NCBI GenBank assembly: GCA_904066235.2
Contig: CAJFCV020000001.1
Coordinates: forward strand, 4,836,001-4,900,000
DNA from: Bursaphelenchus xylophilus
Taxonomy: Eukaryota > Nematoda > Chromadorea > Rhabditida > Aphelenchoididae
Length of the DNA stretch: 64,000 bases
Direction of reading: 5' to 3'
The position numbers and the translations under genes are program-made. Positions 24,724 through 37,950 of this stretch are shown piece by piece; position 1 is the stretch's first letter, and the number at the start of each line of letters is the position of its first letter. The notes under the pieces are model-generated. The model ran no database searches and was not told where the DNA came from. It worked only from the letters and a program-made list of their open reading frames with translations.

Positions 24724-26751
24724 TTAGAGGACACCGTAGTTTTTGGTCTGTTGTTCGTAGGCACTTGAGTCCCGGGTCCGAGTCTTGGCCAGACGTTGGA
24801 GTTCGCGGGAAAGTTTGTCCACTTCGCGTGGATCAACACGGTGGCCATGGTCAGATCTGGTGACCGAGCGGATCGAACGTGTGGATTTTGTCTAAAATAT
24901 TTTGAATTTTAATTTGTTACATTATTCGGAAAAAACAGAAAATTGATTGCTTTGAAAGGCCCTAGGTTAAAAATTTTCAATATTAGTCGTGGCGACCTGC
25001 GCCCTATCTTATTTTCCCGAAGGCTTACCCTTTGCATGGAATTGAACTCCGAAGCCGGTCTGGCTTTGATACTGACATTGAGATTGATTTTATTCTCTCC
25101 CAAAATCCAATCGTGCCTCAAGGCATCAATCGCCGTTAACCTCACATCTGGATTCAATTCCAACAAGGAATCGACGAACATTTTGGCATGCTCACCACCG
25201 GACCAGTACTGAAAAAGTGAAGGTAAAATACGAAACAATTTTTTTCTTATTCTCTTTTTTTACTATGTTGTACGACATATTGCACTGTGCAATAAATTGC
25301 ACTGTGCGGTCAAAAAAGATAAATGCTCCGCACAGAGCGAATAAAAAAAATTGAAACCCTTCCGACTCACCTGTGGATAATACACGTAATTGGCGGTAAT
25401 AATATGCGTATACAACCTCGATCTGACATCATCATCAAACGGCATAATACCCGACATCAGAATGTAGGCAATCACCCCCACTGCCCACATATCCACCCGA
25501 TCCGTGTAGGGTACCCGCAGCAAAACTTCCGGAGCAATATATTCGGGGGTTCCACAGGTCTCAGTCATTTTTTCTCCGGGTTGTTTGGCTTGACTGGCCA
25601 GGCCGAAGTCGGTGATAAGAAGGCGAGCGTCCGGCCGAGTGTCGGAATAGAGAAGATTCTCGGGTTTAAGGTCACGATGAGTGATTTTCATGTCGTGAAG
25701 ATAGGCTAGGCCGTTTAGAAGCATCCGAAGGGCTTGTCTAAAAATAAATGTTTATAAAATTTCCAAATTTTTTTTTTCTGCTGCACCGTGCAAAAAATTA
25801 AAATTCAAAAAAAATTTTTTTATAAATCTCAAAAGCAATTTCAAAAATATTTCTGACCTGGCTTCAGTCTCTGTATAACGTCCTTTCGACACCACTCGAT
25901 CGTACATCTCCCCTCCAGAAGCCATTTCCATAACAATGAACAGCTTATTGGCTCCTCGTAAGACCTCTTCTAATCTGATCACAAACGGATGTTGGACTCT
26001 GCTCAATATCGATAATTCGTTGTTCACAGCGTTGATGTCTGAAATATGAAGGTGAAAAAAAAATTTTTAAAATAGAAATTATTTTTCGACTGCACAGTGC
26101 AAAAAGTTTTAAAAGAAAATTGCACAGTGCGATGGAATTTTCGTGCGCGGACAAAACATTTTGGCACTGTGCAAAAAAAATTTCCGTTTCACAATTCTGC
26201 ACCCCTCCAAAAGTGAATTTCTATAAAAAAAATGCACTCGAAAGCCTTACCAGAGTCTGAGCTGACCAATTTGACGGCGTAAAACTGTTTTGTAAGGCGA
26301 TGTTGGACCCTGAGGACTTGAGAGAACGACCCTTTCCCGATTATTGATATCACCTCGTATTTGTTGAGTAGTTGTGAATCTTTTCGAGGCTCCGGCTCTC
26401 GACGAGGCTCTTTGTAGAAGGATTCCCCTCCAGGCATTTCTCCGCCAACCTGAAAAAATTTGAAAAAATAAAAGAATTTCTTGCAAAAAAAACTTTTACG
26501 ACATAAAAAACTAGCAAACATAAAGGCTAAAAACATTCATTAATTTTCCGCAAAAATAAAAAATTACTAACATTAACACAAATTGTAAATTTACAACCTA
26601 CCGGTGGTGGGAAACTGTGTGCCAACGTCGAAGCGTCCAATCGGCTCTTTGCGAAGAGCGCCGTGAAAAAGTTCTGCTTCTTGTGGCCATTGTTGTTTGT
26701 GGGGACAACCCGTTTATTGGGATTCTCATGCGAACAGCACTTATTCCCCAT
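24724..26751 (-). CDS. PSKH1: Protein serine kinase H1 (PSKH1) orthologue
   Basis: CAMK-group Ser/Thr kinase, in vertebrates found at Golgi, centrosome and membranes. Six exons are 26751-26602, 26449-26251, 26038-25858, 25737-25371, 25208-25029 and 24891-24724 (414 residues). The N-terminus MGNKCC offers a myristoylation glycine and palmitoylation cysteines, as in human PSKH1. The kinase domain starts near residue 80, with glycine loop GKGSFSQV at 88, lysine K110, HRDLKPEN at 197, DFGLA at 220, then GTPEYIAPEV and VDMWAVGVIAYIL. The tail TKSTRSIRSVTRS followed by a basic coiled segment mirrors the PSKH1 C-terminus and separates it from CaMK proper. All catalytic residues are present. Introns 2-4 carry repeated TGCAC(A/T)GTGCA palindromes. 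Confidence 0.95.
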
Positions 26752-27658
26752 GGTGCATTTATGGGGGACACCCGTTCAACCCAAAAGCGTCTTGTCAACC
26801 TTTCGGAGTGGCCGAAGCTTCGGAAAACGAAAAAAATCGGCCAAGAAGTGATAAAGACGGGATTCTCTGAGGTCGGTGGTGGTGTAAACTACCAGTATCT
26901 ACCACATAGAGTAGAAAAAGTGACGTGGAAATGTGCGTGAACCTGAAAAGCGGGAAATTAAGGGTAAATTTGAAAAGTTGGTGGATACTCGGCTAAAAAT
27001 TGAAAAAAATGACAAAGAAACAGCGAAAAAATTGTTATCACGAAATTGTGTCAAAAATTCATGCTAAGATACGTGGATAAAATTTGCCCTAGAGCGATGA
27101 AAAAACGAATTTTAAATCAGTTCTACCATAACCTAAAATTTGATGATAAAAAATGTAAATATTAATTGTGGATAGCATTTACAGTAAGCTTAAAAATATA
27201 TTGTAAAATACGCCAAAAAATAACATAAGTTTTTAACAAATCACTCCATAATTTATCCCCCGTTTCCCACAAATCTCAAAAATATTATTAAAATCCCGTA
27301 AATCTTGACCCTCAAATCCGCTCCCTCTCTCTTGCTTCTAACGGCCTCAAAAATTTTTAAAGCCCTAAGGGCAGGAGACGGGAGGAATCGATCGTCAAGT
27401 CCGAGAGTCCATCAATTTTGCAGCGCACTTTCCATGCGAAAAGGGATCAAGTGACCCACAAAGAGGAAAATATAAGCGCCCAAATGTTTTCGCTTTCGGA
27501 TCAGGGCTACTGACGAGGATAAAAGGAAAGCGATATAATGACAGGCGCGATGCGTTATAAGGATCGGGTTACAGAAGGGCGGCTAAAAGAAGGAAGGAAA
27601 TTTGAAAAAAATATGAAAATGGATTTTTTTTAAATATGAAAATTTTAATTTTTAACTG

Positions 27659-27703
27659 TTGATTGAATTAATTTTTTTAATTAAAAAAATAATTCAATCA
27701 AAA
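27659..27703. repeat. Perfect AT palindrome
   Basis: The sequence TTGATTGAATTAATTTTTTT is followed, after the short centre AATT, by its exact reverse complement. It could form a cruciform or hairpin. It may be only a low-complexity accident, as no flanking duplication was seen. Confidence 0.6.
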
Positions 27704-30700
27704 ATTGTTTTTTTTTAAACCGGAAAAAATTGAAAAATTACTAAAAATGGATGTTAAAAAACAGAAAAAAAATTATTGATAAAGGCCATGTGAGAAGACC
27801 GATAAAATCACAAGATAAAGGACCGTTAACAAGTTTGACCGTTCATAATTCTTACCAAATATGGTGTAACATTTCTTTTACTAATTTATTTGCGGGGAAA
27901 TGCGTTTTAAAGTATGAAACATGGCTGACAAACAAGTTTTTTTTTCAAAAATTACGAAAAATTATTCTTTTGGAATTTTTTGATCAAAAAATATTGATGA
28001 ATTCTGTGAAGCAAAAAAAATAAAAAAAATTCTCATGCTTTCACAAATTTTATTTTTGGTTACTCTGCCAAAAAATGAAATAAAATCAAGGGGTTTTCTC
28101 ATAAAAATCAGATTTTTACTCAACCTTTATTTTCAAAAAAATTAACCCCGATTTTTGGTACAAAACCCTCTCATCGAATTTGCGGTTTCCCTTCTCTATT
28201 CTTCAAGAGCAATAAATCGAGTTTCCGCGACAAATTTCCCAACTTTACCCCATAAACCATTAATTAAATAATGCTTTCCGTGGAAAACCGTTCCGAAAAA
28301 AACGCGACGATTTTCTCTCGAAAGCAAAAACCGTCTCTGATCAATGGGGCGTTCGGAAAGTCAGCTGGAAATACAAAAAAAAATAAAAAATAAAAAAATG
28401 TATCGAATTACCGGAAGAGAGGAATGCGCGGACAAAAGAGAAGACGGATCAAACCATTTTATTTTTCACTTTTTTCATAAAAAAATGCAATTTTTTGAAA
28501 AGCATAAGGTACCAATTACAAGTTTGTAAAAAAAATAAATCTCAATTTCTGCTGCGTTTTATACCACCAAAAATTTCAAGCCCTATTTTAATTTTTATTT
28601 AATATAAAAATGCCTTACGACTAAAGAAAAATTTGCTAACAATTATGTTGCCAACATAGATCTCTCCCCTTTCAAAATCGATTTCATTGATTCCCCAGCC
28701 AATTTCTCAATCTTCCCTTTCCTTTTTTCGCCCCTCCGGTGATCCAGACGAAAGTGTGATGTGGGCCATTAATAAGCCCTATCGTCTTTCGTCCCTCCTC
28801 ACTCACTCAATTAATTATCTCTCCGCCAGGGAAAAGGACGTCTCTAAATCAGCAAAGAATTAGAGTTGATTTTAATTAAAAGAAACATTCCTTTTTGTGC
28901 AGTGGAAGGAAACATAATCGCAACAATCTCTTGAATATTAAAATTTTTTTTGATAAGCTTGGCGTAAATTTAAATTAATATTTTGTAAATCATATTTGGG
29001 ATCTTTGCTCACGTTTTGAAAAGAAATTGTATTTTTCGAAAAAAATCAATTTTTTTCTTTATTTTTTTGCGCTTATTTTATTATAAACATCCAAAAAATC
29101 TTGTATTTTTCAGCTAGCTAAAAATCTTTAAAATATATTTTTGGATGATAGTGGTCTTATTTTTTGGCAATTGTCATCAAAATCGCAGTTCTTCTCCTAC
29201 GAGATAGGGCGTAGCCTGTCATAATAAATCCCCACACTTATAGGAAATTCTATTAAAATCAAATTAAACGAACCCCCATCCCCTCTAATTTCGCTGTTTA
29301 TTTAAAAATCGCTCATGAAACCCCTAATTAACGTGAAGAGCCGCGATCTTCCCGGGGATTAGAGAGCTTCGTGATCTCCCCAAACACTCTGATAAACCCC
29401 GAAAATGTTTTTGTTTGTCGGATAAAAAGAGATTTTCAGCGAGATCGAAGAGTTGTTAGGCGAAAAAAATGCATGGCCATTTGTTATGCGGTGATAATGG
29501 GCTATAAAAGAGCTGAAAATAAAGGAAAGACAAGAATGTTGCGTGACATAATTTATGAAAGTGGTCGCGATCCCCATAAAAGGCCGTAAATGGATCTCTG
29601 GCGATCAAAAAGTACGAAAATAAGAGTGAGAGAGAAGCTATCGAATGTCAAAAATGTGGAGCCTAAAAATCCCAAAGAAATCAGGAAGTGATTTTTGAGG
29701 TCCAAAAATTTATCAATTTTGTATTTCTAGCATGGTATAAAATTGGCGTCAATTTGAAGCCATTTGGAAAAATTTTGCCATATCAAGAACCCCTAAAACA
29801 AGATTTTTGGTCACTTCAAGAGAAACTTCCGGTCATTCTCCGCAAGGAAGGCGTTTCGGAAGCACCTAATTAGAACCAAAAATCTTGTTATTTGGCCGTA
29901 AATTAATCAAGACGTCATTTCTTGCGAATTTATTTGCAAAAAATACCATTTTTGCCGGTTTCAGCCCAAAGTCTTAATGATTTCTGCCAAGTGCGAGCAA
30001 GAAATGTCACTGAAAGATTCTACTTTAAAGTTGCGTCAAGTTTTACAAAAAAAGTTTGGTCTCTCGAAAGAAATCTCGACTCATTTTTCCGTAATCCGAA
30101 GTCCCAGACGCCTTGGTGCCCCAATATTCTTTTTAAGACTCTTCTTTCCTATAATATTATCACCTCAATTTCACATAAAACAATCCGAGCTGTATACCAA
30201 TAAATTTCACGGCCGTTCCGTCCAAAAAAATAATCAAAAAAAGCCGGAAAATGGGCCAAGACGGGGGAAAATCGGAGGGAATTTTGACATTTTTATGACA
30301 CCCCCTAACCTGTTCCATTCATATTCCGTTTGAATGATGAAGATAGGTGGGGGAGGAGGGGGGGAATATGCTCGATGCGTTTGACGTGTCGTTCCTTATG
30401 AATGTGCCTTTTCGACGCCAAGGAAATAAGATATTATACTAAAGGGAGCAAGAGGAGTGAAACCGAAAAAATCGGAATTTTAGTTGGGAAATTAGAATTG
30501 TAATTGCAAAAAAAACCTTACAGAGGGAGAAATGTTATGTGTCAAGCTTTGTGAATTGTCATCCCAAAAATCGATTTTTCTCAGTTGTTTCTGCAAAATG
30601 CAAGTCAAAACCTTTTTTTTGAAAACGTAAAGTTTTATTGGCCAAGGTTTTCTCTCAGACTTGTCTCAATTCCCCTCTCTCTTGGCTTTGATTGTTATTG

Positions 30701-33700
30701 TTTCGGATATTACAATGAATTATGGGTCTCTTTTTAAGTCAGCGAAATAATTGCGAGCAATTTGTCTTTGGGATAATTTTCGATTTAATTGAATGAGCGA
30801 TGAGGTTAAAGGTCGAGGCGGATTGAGATCAATGATGGAAGTATTTGATAATGGGTGATCGATTAAAATTAACTCCTCAGTCGAGAAGACGAGGAAAAGT
30901 TATAGACATTATGAAAAATCGCTAGGAAAAAATCATCCAGATACAATTCTGATAGGCTTAAAGCACAGTTAATTTCTGCATAAAGAATTGCAAAGAACCA
31001 AAAAAATATATTTGGCCTGGAACTGTCTCTAAGTAGTAAACATGGTAATTTTACAAAAAAAGAATGTCCTCGACAACGTTCAGATAGAAAAATCTTACAC
31101 TGCGGCTCCAACAGAATGATGATCTGTATTATAAGACCCAAAAATCTCGTCGATTTCTTAAAAAAAACCAACATAGAGACCCAAATAAATGCTCGAAAAT
31201 CATAGTTCTGGCTTGGGCCAAGTCTCATTTGCCGGCCCTGTAATTGTTTCCCAATTTTAAATCATCAAAAAATGCTTTTGAAATTGCAACTCTACTAGTC
31301 TCTAAAAACACCTCACGAAATCCCAAAAATTCATAGAAAAGCAAACAGAAGATCCCCTAAATCTTATCCTTACTCCTCCTCTTTCACGTCCACTTAACCG
31401 AATCGGAAGGGAGTGCGAAATTAACCGATCGATCCGAAGAGGAATGACAGAGGCAAAGAAAGGGCCGGTGTTCCGAAAGCGTGCCGGATAAAATATGTTG
31501 CCTGATGGAGCGGATGAACGTCCTAGAACAAAAAAAACGACAAATTAGAAACATCCCATGAAATTAGGGGATAAGAAGGAAAACAAGGAAGGAATAAGAA
31601 AAGTGGGCTTGAAGAATGGGACATCTGGAAATGGATTCGGGAGAAATTGTAATTGCAAATAAACAGTAAGGTCACTGTAGAGCGAAATAAAAGTACAATA
31701 AATAAAAATTCAAAAAAAAAAATGCTGCCAAAAATATATTTTAAAGGAATATATTTTCTTTATTTTTATTTTTGTAAGTTTCATAACATTAGGACAGTAC
31801 GAAAATTTCGGTCGGGCATCGAAAGCACTATTTTTGTCGCAATTTTCAATAAATCTGTAGCAGCATTCTGAACCCTCCACTTAATGAGAATGCGCTCAAC
31901 CACAGTGTCCAAAATTTTCTTCCGTACAGTGCGAAAAATATTTTTTCAAAATAAAAGAAATCAAAACCTGATCACTAATCTCTACGCCCCAAAAAACAAA
32001 CCATCTCTGATTGAAAATAACACCTGCAATTAGCAATTACAAGCTCCCCAAGAAATTCCATCATAAAACTTAATTTTCCTCATAAAATCTTTGGCCAAAT
32101 CCTTGGCCAAGTGTTAAAAACATAAAAAACAACCTTTCTGATCTCAGTTCCTCCTTGTCCTCGTGTTTCCTCAATTTTTTCTCTGAAATTCTCGAATTTT
32201 ACAACGCTCTCTCCCGATGTGTGTCATTCTTTTTCCGACAGGTTGTTTTTCAGCGATTTTACGGCCATAAGAAGTGAAAAAGGGCCGAATGACTGGTTAT
32301 AACTGCAGATAATAGCAATAAATCAAAGGGCTGGGGTTAGAAAAGGGTTGGGAGAGGTGAAAATTGAGTAACCTCTGGTCAAAGGAGCAGTGATTTTTTC
32401 GAAGGATTTTTTATTTTTATTGGTTATGAGATTTGAGTTAGAGGACAAAGACAGACTTTTTGAGGGCAAATCAAGGTTTGCGGTCAAAGAACAGCGTTAA
32501 GAAAAGACTAAAATGGAGGTTTCCGGGTTGACCGGGCACCTAAAAATCGTTTATTAGCCATAAAAAAGTGCTGTGTAAGAGCTTAAAAATTGCTAAATTC
32601 GTATCAAAACATAATAAAAATACAGTAAAAATATTTAGTTGTAAGCACAAAAAATAACCGGAAAAATACGTCTATCAAAATTGCTTGAGAACGTACAATA
32701 AGCTTCACGCAAAATTCCCAAAATTTTTAATTAAAGATTTTGATGAGTATTATGGAGATCACCTCCGAAAAAATCTTAATAAGACTGTCAGTTAGGAGTG
32801 CTCGGATAACTTCAAAAACCCAAAATCTCATCTCAAGACAATAGCACACATATATGATTGATAGGCCTACGGAAAAAAGCTGAGGCCACAAAAACATGTC
32901 ATAAAAGTAAAAATCCAAATCGAAAATTTTCTTTTTTTTAAAACAGTTGGTCAAGGAAAAACGTTTGAGAACGAAACAAAACACCCCCAGGCAAAGATTG
33001 ATGACGTTATTTTTAAGGACTCTTCAGAAAATGAGGGGAGCTAAATTGACGTGATCTTGGGATACCTAAGGTCTTGAAGACAAAAAATTTTGATTGTGTA
33101 GATTTTATTAAAAAATTTAAACAGTTTTTTGACCGATTTTTCCGCAAAAAAATTAAAAAATTTTATCCATTGCTGTCAATTTTTTACTTCAAAAAATTCA
33201 AAGATTAAATTTAAAAAAATGATTTTTGTTCAAAAATTTTTCCCTCAAAAATCAAAGATTTTAAAAAAAACCTGACGAAAAGTGCGGAAATGAAAAACTA
33301 GCCAGAGGGTTTTAAAATATTTTGCCGCCCGCTCGTCTCAAAAGACAATGAGAAGAAACGGTGTAAAAGAGCCTTGATTTATTACGAAAGGTGGGAGGTG
33401 CCTCAATAAATTTTATTGAAATTGCGGCAAGTTTTGGGTGATAATTGGATCAGGGGTTTTTTAAACAGTTAAAAAAAATTTTTTTTTATCTTTTCATCAA
33501 CTTTTGGCACAAAAAAATCAAAAATCCTGCCAAAAGTATGCAAAGTAACCTGCTCCTGAAAAGGAAAAAAGGAGTTACTCATCTAACCTCTAAAAAGTAT
33601 TACTCATCCTTTTCGATTTCTTGTGAAAAAACAGTCTAATCGACAAAAACAAAAGTTCTAATCAGTCCTCGACATCTCAAACCTTGGCTCTCTGATGGCA

Positions 33701-34876
33701 TTGACATAATTTTGAGGAGAAGAGAAAATGACAAGTTTTAAAGTGGAAAAAATGAGGAAGGAGTTGAAAAACACGAGATCACAGAGTGCCAACTGTGTGG
33801 GATATGATATTTGAAGAAAGCCACAACTCCCATTTTTTGTTTTGGATAATTGAAAAACAAAAACTGAAGGATTTCTGAAGGTCGTTTTGAAAACAAAATC
33901 CAGTAAAAAAGTTCAAAAACCCTGGAGATTGAACCCGTTGCTCCCAAAAAATCGCAGCATCCCTATTACTCGTCATGATCATTTAAAACAATTCGAAAAA
34001 TCGTAAAAAAACAAAGACAGTCAAATTTGATAGTAAAATTAGAACGAAACAAAAAACGATCAAATTGACTGCTGACTCAAAAAATAAACACATAATAGTC
34101 GGTAAACAAAAGCAATTACATTCGTTATCGAGAGGTTTTATTAGTTTTTTAGGGCAAATAATTAACTGTAGCAGCGATATCAGAAGTTTTAGACCTATTT
34201 TCCCGGACCTTGACTGAAATTTAGATAGAAGTTTGTTCATGAAATCAAATACCTCACGGTGTTTTGTTAAAAAATAAGTTTTTTTTACGAAAAAAACGCC
34301 TCCAGTAATTTGGTCGTAACAATTCTCCCCCACAAAAATTATATTCCTCAAATCTCACGCATTTCCCTCCAAGGAACAGTAAAATAAAATTTATAACTTC
34401 CCGACCACTCAGACAATGGTCTCCGGCCTCGACCGGATATATACCATAAAAAATAATATTCTCAAAGATCCCGGTTCAAATTACAAAGGAAGGGTTTGCA
34501 AAACGTCATTTGCTTTTGCAACTTTCCAACTCAAGTACGTATTTGGCCAAAAATTTTGACAAATACATAAATACTTGGCTCATTTCTGCAAAAGAGCCGC
34601 TTCTGTAAAGTTCAGGAAATCTTTTTTTTCTTGCGTAAAGTCTCGCAATTTATAAACTTCCTCTGTAAAAAATAAAACGATTATCGTTACAAATAACTCC
34701 CACCCTACATAACATGATCAAAAGGTAATCAAACTCGCCCAATTTCCTCCCCTCGAAAGCACGCTAGAACACAGTCAAACAAAGTGGCATGCAAAGGGCG
34801 CGCGGAGAACTGGTTTTGCGGGAAATTCGGGGAGATATTAATATAGACGTTATATAGATCAGTCGCGCAAAAATAA

Positions 34877-35397
34877 TTGAAAAGTGAAATTTCAGCGGAG
34901 AAGCGTAAAGGATTAAGAAAATTTACGCTCGGTCTAATTGCCGTAAAAGCAGGAGAGCAGTATGATCCTTTGGAGTTAAAAAAACAATATTCTACGTATA
35001 GTTCAATTCCTGAACTTGGTCGAGTAAGCCGAGATAATCAACGGTCTTTGCCATCGAGAGTTCGGAACGCAGTCAGGAAACAGGCTCGGCCAGTTTCTCA
35101 AAAATTTCGGATTACGACCGTAATCATCCTGGTATGAGAATTTATTTTCTCCGCCTTCCGCAACGACGATAAAAATCTTAGGCCAAATTTCGAACAAAGC
35201 ATCAAAAAGCGGCTGAACGGCCACAAAAAATGCGGCCATATGCGGAGACAAAATTTATGGAGTCCCATGGGCCAAAAGTTTTTTTTACAATACGCAAACT
35301 TGTTTTTATAAACATATTTGCTTCCGAGGAGCGGCATGAGTGTCACAGATTACATTCAATTTATAATGTGATCTTACGAGGTTATGGAACGAGTTGA
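34877..35397 (+). CDS. Weak candidate: two-exon basic protein
   Basis: Two open exons (34877-35131 and 35182-35397) are joined in phase 0 by a 50-nt GTATGA...TCTTAG intron, giving about 156 residues. They stand out in a gene-poor region by higher GC. The product is Lys/Arg-rich with no recognised domain. There is no good ATG at the front, and an acceptor-like TTTCAG lies at 34889-34894, so an upstream exon would be needed. It may be a fragment or pseudogene. Confidence 0.3.
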
Positions 35398-36830
35398 TAA
35401 AAAAATTTTAATTTTTTTTAGTATAAAAATATCAGATTACGGTAAATTATAAGGTTAATCGGATTCAGAAAATCAGAAAAAAAACCCCCAAAAAATATCA
35501 TAATTTCGATACTCTGAACGCAAGAGTTTTTTCTCGCGCAGTGCAGACTCCACCTTGGAGGCGAAATTCATAAACGCACGCTTTTCTTCCCCCTCATTGA
35601 ATTCGGGGTGTGATATAAGCTAAATTTAGGAGTTTGCAAATGGACGAATCTAATATGTCCAGTGGAAATTCATCCGCATGTAATGTTAGATGACCCGTAA
35701 GGGAAAGGGGAAATTTGAATTTTTTTTTAGAATTTCTTGGAAAAATAAAAAAAAAAGTTGTTTTCGTTTTTGGCAATGAAAAATTGATCAAAAAGAATAC
35801 ATAAAATATTTCAGTTGTTTTGAAAATTTAGACGAAAATCCTGAATAGAAAAATCAAAATCCCGTTCCCCGTCCTCTCCACTAATTCGGCCTTGGGAACT
35901 CTTCTGTTGCCCTCCGAATTTTGGCCAGAGATTGCGCACTTTCGGCCAGTCCTAATAAAAAAGGAGCGGAAATTGAGTGGAATGAAAAGTGCACGGATCG
36001 GCCAACTCAAGAGTCCAATAATTGCCCAAAATATGAATATGTGAATAATTAGATTTTTAATTTGAATGTTTGGAAATTTCAATTTAAAAAAAAAAAATAC
36101 GAAAGTTTTTTTTCGTTTACTTAAAAATTTAAATTTGAAAATAAAATATTTTTTAAATAAGAAATAATAATCCTTTTATAACAAAAAATGTAATTATACG
36201 ATTTCCTACCCATCGCAAAAAAAGTATTACAAAAGAAAACCTAACGCGCGTCATCGCACAAAAGGCTGAAGTATATAATGTCCGCATAATTACTGTCCGA
36301 TGAGCTCAAAGTGTCACATAAAGGTTACCAAAAAAAAAAAAAAAAAATTGGTTGCAAAATTATTCTTAGAGTATAGCGAAACCAAGGACAGAAAGCTGCA
36401 AGTTGGTAAATTGCCGTTTTCTATTTTTGATGAATTCAAGAAATATAAAAAAAACTTCAAAAATCTCCCCAAAAAAATCGAAATTTAAATACCTCCTCGC
36501 CTTTTTTAGATTTAAGTTTTTCCTCTCGTCGACATGCGGATTAGCCTCGATCTCCCCCACTTTTTTGTTTGCTTGGGTGCGCAAAGGGATAAAAAAATAT
36601 TTTTGAAGGGCACACGGAGAAGATTGACCGCCGATCAATTTCATAAAAAGAAAAGAAACGGAGGCCAGTCGAGAGTGGAGTACAATAGACGTGGTAATAA
36701 GGTAAAAAAAATTAAGTTTAAACATACTAGGACGCCAAATAAAAGACGACAAAAACCGAAGATAACTCTGGTCAGTTCTTCCAAACAGAGCATAAAAGAA
36801 ACGTCCACAAATTAAGGTCAAAATATTCTA

Positions 36831-37403
36831 ACAAGGAAAGTACTTCTATGGGGTGTGGAGTTACAGGTCGAGATATATATCAAAAAATTCGCAAAAATTT
36901 TCTGATTCAGAATATATAAAAATTAGCTGCCTAATTTTGGTCTGATGACATGTTTTTGTCCTCAGAAGTTTTCTCGCGACACCATGCAAGTCTCTTTTTG
37001 ACCGTGTTTTTACCAATAAAAAATTTTTGTTTTGTGCTAAAATAAATTCTGAGGCCTTGACAAGCCTTAAAATATCAAATTAGATTACAACTACACCTTA
37101 GAAGTACTTCCAATGTAAAAAATGGGTTCTAGTGTGGCAAAAGGAATCGAACCCGTTTCCTTCGGATTCCCAATCTAGCGCTCTAACCACTCGGCCACAA
37201 CGCTCTCTTCCGAAGGAAGAGACCGAGCGCGCTTTTGTTGCCGCAGATTTTTTTCCTCGAGAAATACATTTATTGATAAAACTCGTTGATAGACCAAAAT
37301 TAGGCAGCTAATTTTTATATATTCTGAATCAGAAAATTTTTGCGAATTTTTTGATATATATCTCGACCTGTAACTCCACACCCCATAGAAGTACTTTCCC
37401 TGT
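36831..37403. mobile_element. Foldback element with 113-bp arms and a tRNA-like core
   Basis: The arms 36831-36943 and 37291-37403 are near-perfect inverted repeats. The left arm includes GGGTGTGGAGTTACAGGTCG and the right arm its complement. The spacer of about 350 bp holds a tRNA-like sequence on the minus strand at 37130-37201. No coding sequence for mobility is present. The layout parallels the larger foldback at 9865-11047, but the arm sequences are unrelated by eye. Confidence 0.8.
37130..37201 (-). tRNA. tRNA-like sequence or tRNA pseudogene
   Basis: Reading the minus strand, GGCCGAGTGGTTAGAGC fits an A box and D arm of the Ser/Leu type, and GGTTCGATTCC fits a B box and T loop. The ends GTTGTGG and CCACACT pair only in part. 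The presumed anticodon loop TTGGGAA would read GGG (Pro), but the anticodon stem is poor and a short CCG/CGG variable stem is possible. It is more likely a decayed or non-canonical tRNA than a working one. Confidence 0.4.
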
Positions 37404-37423
37404 AAGAATTGTAAGACGCTACC

Positions 37424-37950
37424 CTTTGGAACACACTACCCTTTGGAATACTGTACCCTTTCGAATACTCTACCCTTTGGAATGCTGTACCCTTTGGAAT
37501 AGAGTACCCTTTGGAATAAGCTACCCATTGGAATACTGTACCCTTTGGAAAAAAGTACCCTTTGGAATAAAGTACAATTTGGAATAGAGTACCCTTTGGA
37601 ATAAAGTACCCTTTGGAATAAACTACCCATTGGAATACTGTACCCTTTGGAATACTGTACCCTTTGGAATGCTGTACCCTTTGGAATAGAGTACCCTTTG
37701 GAATACACTACCCTTTGGAAAACTGTACCTTTTGGAATACTGTACCATTTAAAATACTGTACCTTTTGGAATAAAGTACCCTTTGGAATAAAGTACCCTT
37801 TGGAATAAACTACCCATTGGAACAGAGTACCCTTTGGAAAAAAGTACCCTTTGGAATAAAGTACCCTTTGGAATACTGTACCCTTTAGAATAAAGTACCC
37901 CTTGGATTAGAATACCCTTTGGAAAAAAGTACCCTTTGGAATACTACGGA
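37424..37950. repeat. 17-bp minisatellite, about 30 copies
   Basis: The unit TACCCTTTGGAATACTG and close variants repeat in tandem across about 525 bp. Most variation falls in the last five bases (ACTG, AGAG, AAAG, ACAC), while CCCTTTGGAA stays constant. Because 17 is not a multiple of three and the unit lacks stops in several frames, it creates long but meaningless open frames on both strands. Confidence 0.95.

Larger units (their letters stand above)
26752..36830. other. 10-kb AT-rich interval, almost gene-free
   Basis: This stretch has long A/T runs, many short stop-rich frames and no recognisable protein family. It includes a perfect AT palindrome near 27659-27703 and one weak two-exon candidate at 34877-35397. 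The slightly GC-richer islands around 27360-27560, 28740-28860 and 31380-31510 could be regulatory but have no feature I can name. Confidence 0.5.

Noticed and set aside
25323..25709. Plus-strand frame across the PSKH1 kinase exon
   Set aside because: Antisense shadow of a strongly conserved kinase exon.
29922..30333. Two overlapping plus-strand frames
   Set aside because: Both are in AT-rich sequence, overlap each other and show no domain or intron signals.
37351..37708. Open frames across the 17-bp repeat on both strands
   Set aside because: The repeat unit lacks stops in several frames, so the frames carry no information; no start context or splice sites.
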